64,000 nt of DNA, from positions 1 through 64,000 of the forward strand of contig JAGXTF010000031.1 of assembly GCA_018333525.1 (NCBI GenBank), in the 5' to 3' direction. The notes below the pieces were generated by a model. It worked only from the letters and a program-made list of their open reading frames with translations. It was not told the DNA's origin and did no database searches. Positions within the stretch are counted from its first letter, which is position 1. The number at the start of each line of letters is the position of its first letter. Origin of the DNA: Bacteroidota bacterium (GTDB taxonomy: Bacteria; Bacteroidota; Bacteroidia; NS11-12g; UBA955). The position numbers and the translations under genes were made by a program. Below, piece after piece: positions 24,719 through 33,819 of the stretch.

Positions 24719-25192
24719 TTAATTACCTGCTTCTGCTTCCGATTTCTCTTCCACTTCTGCAACAACTTCAGCCACCACTTCTTCGGTTTTTGGAGCTGCT
24801 TTCGCAGGTGATTTTTTAGCTGGTTTTTCAGCAGTTTTTCCTTTGGAATTCATCACTGTATCAAAAACAGCTTTGAATGCTTCAGGATCGTTCATGGCCA
24901 GGTCGGCCAATACTTTTCTGTTGATGTTCAGGTCGCTGTTGGCCAGCTTACCCATAAACTGGCTATAGCTTACTCCGTTATCGCGGCATGCTGCATTAAT
25001 ACGCACAATCCACAAAGAGCGGAATTCGCGTTTTTTAGCACGACGGTCACGGTAAGCGTAACCCAATCCTTTTTCAACCGCATTCTTCGCTACGGTCCAT
25101 ACATTTTTTCTGCGACCGAAATAGCCCTTGGCTAATTTGAGGGTCTTTTTGCGGCGAGCCCTGCTCGCGACATTGTTTACTGATCTAGGCAT
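24719..25192 (-). CDS. rplT: 50S ribosomal protein L20, extended C terminus
   Basis: A 157-residue L20. Residues 1-115 match the family closely ([60 protein letters not shown]). L20 binds 23S rRNA early in large-subunit assembly. The last 40 residues are an extra tail, first Lys/Ala/Pro-rich and then acidic ([20 protein letters not shown]), that is absent from the common 115-120-residue form. It is the last gene of the thrS-infC-rpmI-rplT operon. The 75-bp gap after rpmI can fold and may be an L20 autoregulation site. Confidence 0.96.
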   Translation of the reverse strand: MPRSVNNVASRARRKKTLKLAKGYFGRRKNVWTVAKNAVEKGLGYAYRDRRAKKREFRSLWIVRINAACRDNGVSYSQFMGKLANSDLNINRKVLADLAMNDPEAFKAVFDTVMNSKGKTAEKPAKKSPAKAAPKTEEVVAEVVAEVEEKSEAEAGN

Positions 25193-25206
25193 TTTATTTT
25201 AGTTTA

Positions 25207-25260
25207 GTGGCTTTAGCGTTCCGAATGTTTCCACCCGGACTCTTTAGGTGCTACGGCCAG
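25207..25260 (-). promoter_or_regulatory. Candidate L20 leader structure between rpmI and rplT
   Basis: Read on the minus strand, this stretch can form a stem with GGC and TAGC on one side and GCTA and GCC on the other, enclosing ACC/GGT around a TAAAGAGTCCG loop and a GGAAACATTCGGAAC side. Autoregulation of the L35-L20 operon by L20 binding to such mRNA folds is known in other bacteria. Whether this one works in that way is an inference. Confidence 0.4.
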
Positions 25261-25267
25261 AGTTTTT

Positions 25268-25468
25268 TTATTTTCCCAAACGCAACATAAATTTCACATT
25301 GCTCATGTCGGCATCATTTACGATGGCGTCATTTCCCAAAGCGCGTTTTCTCTTTGTAGCTTTTTTGGTAAGAATGTGATTCTTAAATGCTTTTGCGCGT
25401 TTCACTTTTCCGGTGCCGGTTACTTTGAACCTTTTTTTAGCACTGGAATTGGTTTTCATCTTAGGCAT
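25268..25468 (-). CDS. rpmI: 50S ribosomal protein L35
   Basis: A 66-residue L35 of normal length: [20 protein letters not shown], then [20 protein letters not shown], typical of the family. It is highly basic and binds 23S rRNA. It starts 15 bp after infC and is followed by rplT, the usual order. No separate promoter is visible. Confidence 0.97.
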   Translation of the reverse strand: MPKMKTNSSAKKRFKVTGTGKVKRAKAFKNHILTKKATKRKRALGNDAIVNDADMSNVKFMLRLGK

Positions 25469-25483
25469 ATACTATATCTTTTA

Positions 25484-26053
25484 TTATCCTTTTTTTCCTT
25501 TTGGAGCCAACAGAATAGCAACTTTCTTGCCTTCGTGTTTGGGTTCCATTTCCAACTTGGCCACGCCTTCGTCAATCAATGTATTAGCGAAGCCCATGAG
25601 CAGGTTAATTCCACGATCCTTGTACATGATGGTTCTTCCGCGGAAAAACACAAAGGCACGTACTTTATTCCCGTCTTCCAAAAACTCCCTGGCATGCTTG
25701 GTCTTAAATGCCACGTCGTGTTCGTTGGTGTTCGGGCCGAAACGGATCTCTTTAATCAGTTGCTTTACGGCGTTGGCTTTTATCTCCTTTTGCTTTTTCT
25801 TCTGCTCGTAAAGAAACTTCTTATAATCCACCAGCTTGCAAACCGGAGGCACTGCCAGGGGAGATATCTCCACCAGATCAACGCCTTGTTCGTAGGCCAG
25901 TTCCAGGGCTTTTGCCGTAACATAAACACCTTGTTCTACATTGTCTCCAACCAGTCTTACCTCAGGGGCAACTACCAATTCGTTTATACGATGGAGCGGT
26001 TCATTTTTTCTGGGTCCGAATCTATTGTTCGTGCTCACGCGGGGTGTAGTCAA
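25484..26053 (-). CDS. infC: Translation initiation factor IF-3
   Basis: A 189-residue IF-3, which keeps 30S subunits free and checks start-codon pairing. The N-domain reads PLHRINELVVAPEVRLVGDN, the linker is Lys-rich (EQKKKQKEIKANAV), and the C-domain contains KEIRFGPNTNEHD, HAREFLEDGNKVRAFVFFRG and KLEMEPKHEGKK. It starts at a TTG at 26053 that overlaps the thrS stop (TTGA). Rare start codons in infC are a known basis of IF-3 autoregulation, so this start is probably meaningful and not an annotation artefact. The protein carries a 10-residue N-terminal lead before the conserved part, as is common in Bacteroidota. Confidence 0.97.
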   Translation of the reverse strand: MTTPRVSTNNRFGPRKNEPLHRINELVVAPEVRLVGDNVEQGVYVTAKALELAYEQGVDLVEISPLAVPPVCKLVDYKKFLYEQKKKQKEIKANAVKQLIKEIRFGPNTNEHDVAFKTKHAREFLEDGNKVRAFVFFRGRTIMYKDRGINLLMGFANTLIDEGVAKLEMEPKHEGKKVAILLAPKGKKG

Positions 26054-27975
26054 ATTTCTGTTTCTTGTTTTATTTTATCGGCAAATGCTTCTGTCTTCAT
26101 TGATCCCAGATCGGCGCCCCCGTGCTGTCTTACCGATACCTGTCCGTCTGCGGCTTCTCGCTCGCCTACTATGAGCATGTAAGGTATTTTGGCTACTTCG
26201 GCATCGCGAATCTTGCGACCCGCTTTTTCCGCTCTTTCGTCAACGAAGGCGCGAATATCGTACTTTTTCAGGAATTTACAAACTTCCTGAGCATAGTTTG
26301 CATACTTATCACTAATGGGCAGAACAGCCACCTGTTTCGGTGCAAGCCATACCGGGAAGTTGCCCGCGTAGTGCTCCAGAAGGAACCCTATGAACCTCTC
26401 GTGGGTGCTCAATGGGGCCCTGTGAATAATCAAAGGACGTTCTTTTTCGCTTTTTTCATTGATATACCATAAATCAAAGCGCTCCGCCTGGGCAAAATCC
26501 ACCTGATTGGTTGCCAGCGTAAACTCCCGGCCAATGGCACTCCAAACCTGTATGTCAATCTTGGGGCCGTAAAATGCCGCCTCGTCTTCCACTTCCACAT
26601 AGTTAATTCCTGAGCTGATGAGCACTTTGCGCACCATTTCCTCGGTTTTTAACCACATCTCCGCATTGTCAATATACTTCTCCCCTAATTTCTTCGGATC
26701 GTGTTTGGAAAAGCGCATCACGTATTTATCAATGCCAAAAACCTTAAAATAGCGTGTGTAGAGTTCATTTACCGCTTTAAACTCCTCTTCAAACTGGTCT
26801 TCCCTGCAATAGATATGCGCATCGTTCATGGTAAGGCTTCGAACACGCATCAGGCCAAATAATTCACCACTTTGTTCATATCGGTAACAGGTGCCGTATT
26901 CCGCATATCGGAGCGGCATGTCTTTGTAACTGTGCTGCTGGGCCGAAAATATTTTGTGGTGGTGCGGACAGTTCATCGCCTTCAGGTAGTATCGTTCACC
27001 ATCCATTTCCATTGGAGGAAACATACTTTCCTTGTAATACGGTAAATGTCCGCTTTTGATATACATACTTTCCTTGGCAATATGCGGCGATTTTACACGT
27101 AAATACCCGGCTTCCCGTTCTGTTTTCTTCGCAAAATTCTCCAGGGTTTCAATCATGGCGGCACCGTTGGGAAGCCACAATGGCAATCCCGGTCCTACGT
27201 CATCATCAAACGTAAATATTTCCAGATCCTTACCCAGTTTTCTATGGTCGCGTTTTTTGGCTTCTTCCAACATAGCCAGGTATTCATCCAGTTCACTTTT
27301 CTTCGGAAATGTTATGGCATAAATTCTGGTGAGTTGTTTATTTTTTTCGCTTCCGCGCCAATATGCACCAGCAGTATTGATAACCTTAATTGCCTTGATA
27401 AATCCGGTATCCGGAATATGTGGTCCACGACATAGATCTACAAAATTACCCTGCTGATAAAAGGTTATTTCACCATCATTCAATTCTGAAATCAGCTCTA
27501 ATTTATACTGGTCTCCTTTTTCGGTAAAATATTTTTCCGCATCGGCTTTAGAAACTTCAGTGCGCAGATACATGCTGCTTTTCTTTGCCAATTCCTGCAT
27601 TTTGGCTTCCAGCTTTTCAAAATCTTCGCTTCCAAATTTGTAATCGCCAAAGTCGATATCATAATAAAACCCATTTTCAATTGGCGGACCAATGCCAAAT
27701 TTCACTCCGGGATACAAAGCTTCCAGAGCCTCAGCAAGCAAGTGCGCTGAGCTGTGCCAGAAGGTCTTTTTTCCATCACTGTCATTCCAGGTGAGCAATT
27801 GCAAAGTAGCATCGGTAGTAAGTGTGCGTGTGGCATCCACCACATTACCATTGACTTTTGCGGCCAGCACATTACGTGCCAGCCCTTCACTAATACTTTT
27901 TGCAATATCCAGAGGAGTAACGCCGCTGTCATACTGGCGTACAGAACCATCCGGAAGTGTGATTGAAATGGACAT
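26050..27975 (-). CDS. thrS: Threonyl-tRNA synthetase
   Basis: About 641 residues from ATG 27975 (a TTG at 27987 is in frame but gives no conserved extension). The parts in order are: a TGS domain (SISITLPDGSVRQYDSGVTP), the SAD editing domain with the HSSAHLLAEAL motif, the class II catalytic core with AMNCPHHHKIF (zinc-ligand Cys and His) and FGLMRVRSLTMNDAHIYC, and a C-terminal anticodon-binding domain (YDIRAFVDERAEKAGRKIRD). It charges tRNA-Thr and removes mischarged Ser. It is the first gene of the thrS-infC-rpmI-rplT operon and is divergent from the ATPase at 28053. A TATTTTTG box on the minus strand (27985-27992) would give an almost leaderless mRNA. Confidence 0.98.
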   Translation of the reverse strand: MSISITLPDGSVRQYDSGVTPLDIAKSISEGLARNVLAAKVNGNVVDATRTLTTDATLQLLTWNDSDGKKTFWHSSAHLLAEALEALYPGVKFGIGPPIENGFYYDIDFGDYKFGSEDFEKLEAKMQELAKKSSMYLRTEVSKADAEKYFTEKGDQYKLELISELNDGEITFYQQGNFVDLCRGPHIPDTGFIKAIKVINTAGAYWRGSEKNKQLTRIYAITFPKKSELDEYLAMLEEAKKRDHRKLGKDLEIFTFDDDVGPGLPLWLPNGAAMIETLENFAKKTEREAGYLRVKSPHIAKESMYIKSGHLPYYKESMFPPMEMDGERYYLKAMNCPHHHKIFSAQQHSYKDMPLRYAEYGTCYRYEQSGELFGLMRVRSLTMNDAHIYCREDQFEEEFKAVNELYTRYFKVFGIDKYVMRFSKHDPKKLGEKYIDNAEMWLKTEEMVRKVLISSGINYVEVEDEAAFYGPKIDIQVWSAIGREFTLATNQVDFAQAERFDLWYINEKSEKERPLIIHRAPLSTHERFIGFLLEHYAGNFPVWLAPKQVAVLPISDKYANYAQEVCKFLKKYDIRAFVDERAEKAGRKIRDAEVAKIPYMLIVGEREAADGQVSVRQHGGADLGSMKTEAFADKIKQETEI

Positions 27976-28017
27976 AAAGGGCTGCAAAAATAAGGAAGAA
28001 GAATGAAGACCTAAATA

Positions 28018-28025
28018 TACCTTTG
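28018..28025 (+). promoter_or_regulatory. Bacteroidota -7 promoter box
   Basis: TACCTTTG fits the TAnnTTTG consensus and lies 28 bp upstream of the ATG at 28053. This supports 28053, not the TTG at 28023, as the start of the OLD-like gene. A clear -33 TTG is not seen. Confidence 0.45.
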
Positions 28026-28052
28026 TTGCAAATTCAATTACAGCAACAAAAA

Positions 28053-29879
28053 ATGCAGGTAAAACTTAAGATTCCAGATGACTTTCAGAACACGTATTCA
28101 ACATCTAATGATTTTTCTTTAGAGCCCTTAAATAAGATCAACATTTTTGTCGGTCCAAATAACTCAGGAAAAAGTCGATTTCTAAGAAGCTTATTCATGA
28201 ATGATAATTTAAAGTTTCAACTAGCGGAGTTGGACTTTTCAGAAATAAACCACGATTTAACTATTATCAGAAATAAAATTTCTGAAATAATGACCAAAAA
28301 TCACATAAGGAGCATAGATGAAATAAATTTCAGTCTTTTGGAAAACATTGATTTTATTAATCCAACACAGGAGTTCAAAACCATACACGATCATATCAGC
28401 TATTTAGCAACAGTGAACTCTCTTTCAGGATTCTCCTACAAACAAAATAATATAAAAGTAAATGCAGGGGCTTTCACAAGAGAAGTAAATAAAATAGTCC
28501 AAAGTCAATTACCACAACTTGAGAAATTACTTTCACTTGATGTTTCTCTAAAACCCATTAAGAAATTCTATATTCCTGTTATGCGCGGCTTAAGGAATAT
28601 TGATGAGTTTTCAAGCAATCATGGTATTGACCAATTTGCCGCTAGAACTAATAAAGACTATTTCGAATCAAACTATGGAAATGACAAATTACCAAGAATT
28701 ATAACTGGTCTTAATTTGTTTGATCAATTTGAATCAATGTTATTAGGAGATTCAGATCAAAGGCAATTAATAAAAGAATTTGAGAAATTCATAAGTAACT
28801 CGTTCTTTCAAGGAAAGGAATTTACTATAATTCCGAGAAAAGGAGGCAAAACACTATATATTAAAATTGATTCTGCCCCGGATTTTCCAATATATGATTT
28901 AGGCGATGGTATTCAAGCAATAATAATTCTCTTATTCCCAGTCTTTATGTATAAAGACTCAGAATCTATCATATATTATGAAGAGCCCGATATTTTTTTA
29001 CATCCCGGTTTTCAACGACTATTTATCGATGTTCTTACCAGCGATTCTTTTAAAAATACCCAAGTCTTTCTAACAACGCATTCAAATCACCTGCTTGATA
29101 TGACTCTTGATACTTCATTAATTTCAGTATTTAAATTTAACCAATTATCAATGAATTCTTTTTCAATAACTAATGTTGAAAATGCTTCCTTACATGTTCT
29201 AGAAGAGTTAGGTGTAAAGAATTCTTCAGTCTTTTTATCGAATTGTACTATTTGGGTGGAGGGAATAACAGATAGAATTTATATTAGAAAATATTTAGAA
29301 TTGTATTTTGAAAGAGAAGACCTACATTATAAAGAAGATATACATTATTCTTTCGTTGAATATGGGGGTTCAAATATTACACATTGGTCTTTTCTAGATT
29401 CTGAAGACCAAGATCATCCAAATATTAATGTAGAACAACTATGCAGTAAATTATTTCTTATAACGGATAGAGATAGTTCTGACTCGGAGAGTTCGAAACC
29501 TTCCGCAAAAGATAAGCGGCGTGAGCAATTAAAAAAAATTCTTGGAAATCGGTATCTTTGTCTAGAAGCAAGGGAAATCGAGAATCTTTTAAGCGATGTA
29601 ATTCTCAAAGAATATGCTCTTAGCAGAGGGATAGGACAAAGCAAAGTTAACAAAATTATTGGAATAGAATATTTACATGAACCATTGGGAAAATATCTTG
29701 ATAAAACCTTGGATCAAGATGTAGGAACATTTGCAACCAATTCGGGTACAATAAAAGAAAAATTGAAATTGGCTAAATTTGCAGTATCCTGCATTGGGAA
29801 TAATGAACAAATGGTTTCTCCTGAGGCTTTTGGAATTGCCGAAAAATTAACCACCTTTATTAAAAATAGTAATGCGTAA
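28053..29879 (+). CDS. OLD-like ATPase with TOPRIM nuclease domain
   Basis: About 608 residues from ATG 28053. The N-terminal ABC-type ATPase has Walker A GPNNSGKS (residues 34-41), an ABC-like DLGDGIQAIIIL segment, Walker B IIYYEEPDIFLHP and the switch FLTTHSNHLLD. A C-terminal TOPRIM-like domain follows, with the acidic marks WVEGITDRIYIRKYL and LFLITDRDSSDS, then EAREIENLL. This is the class 1 OLD (overcoming lysogenization defect) layout, seen in phage-defence nucleases such as OLD, GajA and some retron effectors. It stands alone, without a partner gene such as gajB or a reverse transcriptase. It appears more AT-rich than its neighbours, in keeping with horizontal gain. A defence role is a family-based inference. 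Confidence 0.8.
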   Translation: MQVKLKIPDDFQNTYSTSNDFSLEPLNKINIFVGPNNSGKSRFLRSLFMNDNLKFQLAELDFSEINHDLTIIRNKISEIMTKNHIRSIDEINFSLLENIDFINPTQEFKTIHDHISYLATVNSLSGFSYKQNNIKVNAGAFTREVNKIVQSQLPQLEKLLSLDVSLKPIKKFYIPVMRGLRNIDEFSSNHGIDQFAARTNKDYFESNYGNDKLPRIITGLNLFDQFESMLLGDSDQRQLIKEFEKFISNSFFQGKEFTIIPRKGGKTLYIKIDSAPDFPIYDLGDGIQAIIILLFPVFMYKDSESIIYYEEPDIFLHPGFQRLFIDVLTSDSFKNTQVFLTTHSNHLLDMTLDTSLISVFKFNQLSMNSFSITNVENASLHVLEELGVKNSSVFLSNCTIWVEGITDRIYIRKYLELYFEREDLHYKEDIHYSFVEYGGSNITHWSFLDSEDQDHPNINVEQLCSKLFLITDRDSSDSESSKPSAKDKRREQLKKILGNRYLCLEAREIENLLSDVILKEYALSRGIGQSKVNKIIGIEYLHEPLGKYLDKTLDQDVGTFATNSGTIKEKLKLAKFAVSCIGNNEQMVSPEAFGIAEKLTTFIKNSNA

Positions 29880-29947
29880 GACAATTACTAAATACTATAT
29901 TTAATTACTTTGTAAAATTGTATATCAAAACTTAATATTTTTCTTAT

Positions 29948-31341
29948 ATGGCTAATTCTTCCCACACAACTTTCAAAAAATTCACATCTCTTCTGCGCCA
30001 ATCCCTGCGTGGAGAAGAACACGATTACACCAGCGGCAGCCTTCAAAAAGCCGTTTTTTTACTTGCAATTCCAATGATTCTGGAATTGAGTTTGGAAAGT
30101 GTATTTGCAGTAGTGGATATATTTTTTGTAAGCAAATTGGGTGAAAACGCCATTGCTACTGTTGGATTAACAGAATCGGTAATAACCATTGTTTATTCCA
30201 TTGCAATTGGATTGAGCACCGCTGCAACCGCTGTAGTAGCAAGACGTACAGGAGAAAAAGATCCGGAAGCTGCAGCACATGCAGGCGCCCAGAGCATTCG
30301 AATTACTGTTATTTTAAGTGTTATTATCAGTGCATTTGGCATGTACTATGCTCCGGAAATACTTCAAACCATGAAAGCAAGTCCTTCTGTAATAAAAGAA
30401 GGGGCCATTTTTACAAGAATTATGATGGGCGGCAGTTTGTCCATTATGCTTTTATTTTTGATCAACGGTGTGTTCGCGGTGCGGGAAATGCCGCCATGGC
30501 AATGAAAAGTCTTTGGCTTGCCAGTTTGATTAATATTATTCTCTGCCCTTTATTTATTCATTGGTTTGGATTAAAAGGAGCTGCAATAGCTACAGTTTGC
30601 GGAAGATCCTGTGGTGTTTTATACCAATGTTATTTTTTGTTTTTCAGTGATAGAGGTTTCAGGTTGCGTCTGGCCCATTTCAAAAATGACTGGCCGGTAA
30701 TTGGGGGTCTTATCAAAGTAGCCTGGCCTGCTGCATTGCAATTTATAATAGCCAGTGGGAGTTGGATTTTACTTTCCAGACGTGTTTCGGAAATAGGCGG
30801 TACAACTGCTTTGGCAGGTTATCAGATTGCCATTCGAAATATTATATTTTTTATTCTGCCGGCCTGGGGATTAAGCAATGCTGTTGCCACATTGGTGGGA
30901 CAAAATCTGGGGGCTGGTCAAATTGACAGGGCTGAAAAAAGTGTTTGGATTACCACGAAATACAATGCAATATTTATGGCATTTGTGATGTTGCTTTTTT
31001 TGTTTTTTAACGAAGCCATTATTTCTTTTTTCACCAATGATCCGGCCGTTGTGGCATACGGTGCAAAAGCGATTCAGATTGTGGGTTCTGCATTTATATT
31101 CTATGGTATTTCCATGGTTATGACGCAGGCTTTGAACGGAGCCGGAGATACGAGAACACCCACACTGATTTATCTGTTTTGTTTTTGGTTGATTCAGATA
31201 CCTCTTGCCTATTTTTTATCTTCTGATAATGCATGGAAAACAACCGGTGTTTTTATTGCCATTCCGGTAGCAGAAACTTTAATTGCTCTGGTTGCACTGT
31301 ATTTTTTCAAAAAAGGAAAATGGAAAACCGTTAAGGTTTAA
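29948..31341 (+). pseudogene. MATE efflux transporter, frameshifted
   Basis: A multidrug and toxin extrusion (MATE) transporter of about 464 residues split over two frames. The 5' part (29948 to about 30475) covers the first helices, from AVFLLAIPMILELSLESVFA to MGGSLSIMLLFLINGVF. The 3' part continues with AMAMKSLWLASLINIILCPL to the end. At 30473-30478 the DNA reads TTCGCGGTGCGGG. Adding one C after 30475 restores NGVFRGAGNAAMAMKS, the expected family sequence, so a single base has been lost from a CC pair. Apart from this the gene is intact, so it is either a very recent pseudogene or a sequencing error. MATE proteins export cationic compounds in exchange for Na+ or H+. Confidence 0.88.
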
Positions 31342-31386
31342 TACCTTTTTCGATACACAACAGACAAACTTCAATATATTCGTAAC

Positions 31387-33717
31387 ATGCATTTTAAGAA
31401 CCAACTATTATGGGTTTTCTTTTATTTTTCTTTTACATCCTTGCAATCGCAGGACCTCGTACCTGCCAACCAAACCCATCTCATTGGATATTGGAAATTT
31501 CAGGATAAAAACAATCTCACCAAAGCAACGGTTGGAAATAATTTGATTCTTACCGGCAAACACGATATGGTCAACGGCGCTTCTTACGGTGATACGGCAA
31601 TCAGAATTGGGATCGGCAGTTATTATACCTTCGACCACAAAATAAAGGCAAATGGCGGAGGAGCCCTGGTAAATCAATATACATTAATGTTCGATTTTAA
31701 AGTTTTGAATTTTAATAAATGGCATACCTTTTTTCAATTGGACAGTACCAATAAAAATGACGGTGAATGTTTTATTCGTCCGAAAACAGGCAGCGGGCCA
31801 GGTAGAATCGGGGTGGCTGCAACTTCTTACACCAATGATTCCATCAACCCCAAACAATGGTACCGCCTGGTAATTTCTGTCAATAATGGAAATTTTTATC
31901 GCTATTATCTCAATGGACAATTGATACTGGAAGGGGATACGCAAGACATCGATGGCAGATTTTCTTTGGGTACTCAAATATTATTTTTTGCGGATGAAAA
32001 TCAGGAAGACGATACCATTGACATTGCATCCCTTGCCATGTTTGATACCTGTTTGAGCAGTGCCCAGATAGCTGCAATCGGTACTATTGAACCATGCATC
32101 GCCTATCCACCGAAACCAAAATTGGGATCCGACACAGTTCTTTGTGCTGGCACATCCATAGTTAAAAATGCAGGAAACGGATATGCAAAATACAGTTGGA
32201 GTACCGGTGCAAAATCCGCTTCCGCAGCTTTGGATTTGAACAGATTAAAAATTGGCAAAAATACCGTTTGGGTAAAAGTTACCGATATGAACAATTGCGA
32301 AGGTACGGATACCATGATCCTCACTTTTGTACCCTTACCTCTGGCCAATGCGGGATCTGATACCTCAGTTTGTTCCGGAAATTTTGTGGATTTTATCGCC
32401 AATGCTGATACCACTTTAAATTATCAATGGCGCAAATTGCCGGGTATTAATATTATTTCAACCAAAAATCATTTAATAGCAGATTCAACAGGAAAATATA
32501 CTGTAACTGTGACCAATACTACAGGTTGCAAATCCATGGATACTGTAGAACTGCAGGTGAATGCCACCCCTCCAAAACCCACTATACAGAATTACGGGAA
32601 AACCGAATTTTGCGAATATGACAGTTTAAAACTCAGTGCTCCAAATGGATATAGCAAATATTTCTGGAACGAAACAGAACTTACACAGGACATTTATATA
32701 CGCAATAGTGGTAGTTGGAAACTCCGTATAGAAGATGGAAATGGATGCAGCAGCGAAACCTCTGACAGCGTTATTACTACAGCGCATGCAAAGCCCAAAC
32801 AAATTATTTTAAATCAATACAATGACACCGGTTTTTGTGAAAACAAATCCGTGGTATTACACGTAAAACATGGATTTCAAAAATATATCTGGCAGGATGG
32901 ACCGGGGGATTCCATAAGAATTATTAATTCCATTGGCAATTATTATGTAGCTGTGGAAGACAGCAACGGATGCAGAAGCAATAACTCCAATGCCGTAAAT
33001 GTAGTTCAATTTCCCACTCCGATAAAACCAGGTATATTCTTTACCGGTTCTACCAATTTTTGTAGTGGTGACAGTCTGCTTTTAAACGCATCTGCTGGTT
33101 TTACCGGATATGAGTGGAACAATTTGTATAACAAGCAAATTCTGGTAGTAAAAACAAATGGCAACTTTTTGGTGCGTGGAAAAAACAAATATGGTTGTTT
33201 TGGCCCCTGGTCCGATTCAGTAAAAATTCAGGTAAATGCATTGCCGGCGAAACCACACATTCAACAATCGGGATACGATACATTGTTCTCAGTGGAAACA
33301 GGAAATGGCTATAACTGGTTATTCAATAGCAATACAGCCGGTTCCGGAAAATTTCTGAAAGTAGCACAGGAAGGGAATTACAATTTGCGCATTTACAATG
33401 GGAATTGCTGGTCGGCCTGGTCGGATACTTTCCAATTTATATTTAATAACTCTCCGGATTTTATCCTGAAAAAGGTATTTTATATTTTCCCAATACCATC
33501 CACAAATATGTTAAATATAGAAAATATAAATGAAAAAGTAATTCAGGATATTTTTCTCTATGATTTCGCTGGTAAATGTGTTTTACACAAGAATTACCAT
33601 GCGTTCCAGAATGCAAATACGATTTCTTTTCCCCTGGAATCACTGCCTAATGGAACGTACATTCTACAGATAAATACCACTGATGGAATTTTTAAGGATA
33701 TTGTAATAAAAGAATAA
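31387..33717 (+). CDS. Secreted LamG-like protein with repeats and T9SS domain
   Basis: A 776-residue secreted protein. A signal peptide of about 22 residues ends in SLQSQ. A LamG/concanavalin-like domain follows at about residues 25-235 (LIGYWKFQDKNNLTKATVGN; the WYRLVISVNNGNFYRYYLNG core; IASLAMFDTCLSSAQIAAIG). The middle holds four to five Ig-like repeats of roughly 85-90 residues with a FC..DSL.L.a..G...Y.WN pattern. The C-terminal 75 residues are a type A T9SS sorting domain (KVFYIFPIPSTNMLNIENI). It is likely a surface adhesin or binding protein; no enzyme motif is seen. It ends before a perfect bidirectional terminator shared with the convergent gene. Confidence 0.85.
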   Translation: MHFKNQLLWVFFYFSFTSLQSQDLVPANQTHLIGYWKFQDKNNLTKATVGNNLILTGKHDMVNGASYGDTAIRIGIGSYYTFDHKIKANGGGALVNQYTLMFDFKVLNFNKWHTFFQLDSTNKNDGECFIRPKTGSGPGRIGVAATSYTNDSINPKQWYRLVISVNNGNFYRYYLNGQLILEGDTQDIDGRFSLGTQILFFADENQEDDTIDIASLAMFDTCLSSAQIAAIGTIEPCIAYPPKPKLGSDTVLCAGTSIVKNAGNGYAKYSWSTGAKSASAALDLNRLKIGKNTVWVKVTDMNNCEGTDTMILTFVPLPLANAGSDTSVCSGNFVDFIANADTTLNYQWRKLPGINIISTKNHLIADSTGKYTVTVTNTTGCKSMDTVELQVNATPPKPTIQNYGKTEFCEYDSLKLSAPNGYSKYFWNETELTQDIYIRNSGSWKLRIEDGNGCSSETSDSVITTAHAKPKQIILNQYNDTGFCENKSVVLHVKHGFQKYIWQDGPGDSIRIINSIGNYYVAVEDSNGCRSNNSNAVNVVQFPTPIKPGIFFTGSTNFCSGDSLLLNASAGFTGYEWNNLYNKQILVVKTNGNFLVRGKNKYGCFGPWSDSVKIQVNALPAKPHIQQSGYDTLFSVETGNGYNWLFNSNTAGSGKFLKVAQEGNYNLRIYNGNCWSAWSDTFQFIFNNSPDFILKKVFYIFPIPSTNMLNIENINEKVIQDIFLYDFAGKCVLHKNYHAFQNANTISFPLESLPNGTYILQINTTDGIFKDIVIKE

Positions 33718-33774
33718 TATTTCTATCCTTTACAGTATGTGTTTGGAAATGGATGGACACCGAATAGAATTAAC

Positions 33775-33806
33775 AAAAAAGGCGCCTGAATTCAGGCGCC
33801 TTTTTT
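33775..33806. terminator. Bidirectional terminator, perfect palindrome
   Basis: A 32-bp perfect palindrome: AAAAAAGGCGCCTGAA followed by its exact reverse complement, giving a GC-rich stem with an A-run before and a T-run after. It lies between two convergent T9SS genes and can end transcription from both sides. Confidence 0.95.
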
Positions 33807-33819
33807 AGATTATACCATC

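Noticed and set aside
24270-24811. Short plus-strand frames starting ATGAGGACCAACAA
   Set aside because: They start in each B-type palindrome and exist only because the repeat contains an ATG; the last one also runs over rplT.
28053-29879. Gabija system
   Set aside because: The OLD-like gene has no neighbouring UvrD-like helicase (gajB) gene; the next gene is a MATE transporter.
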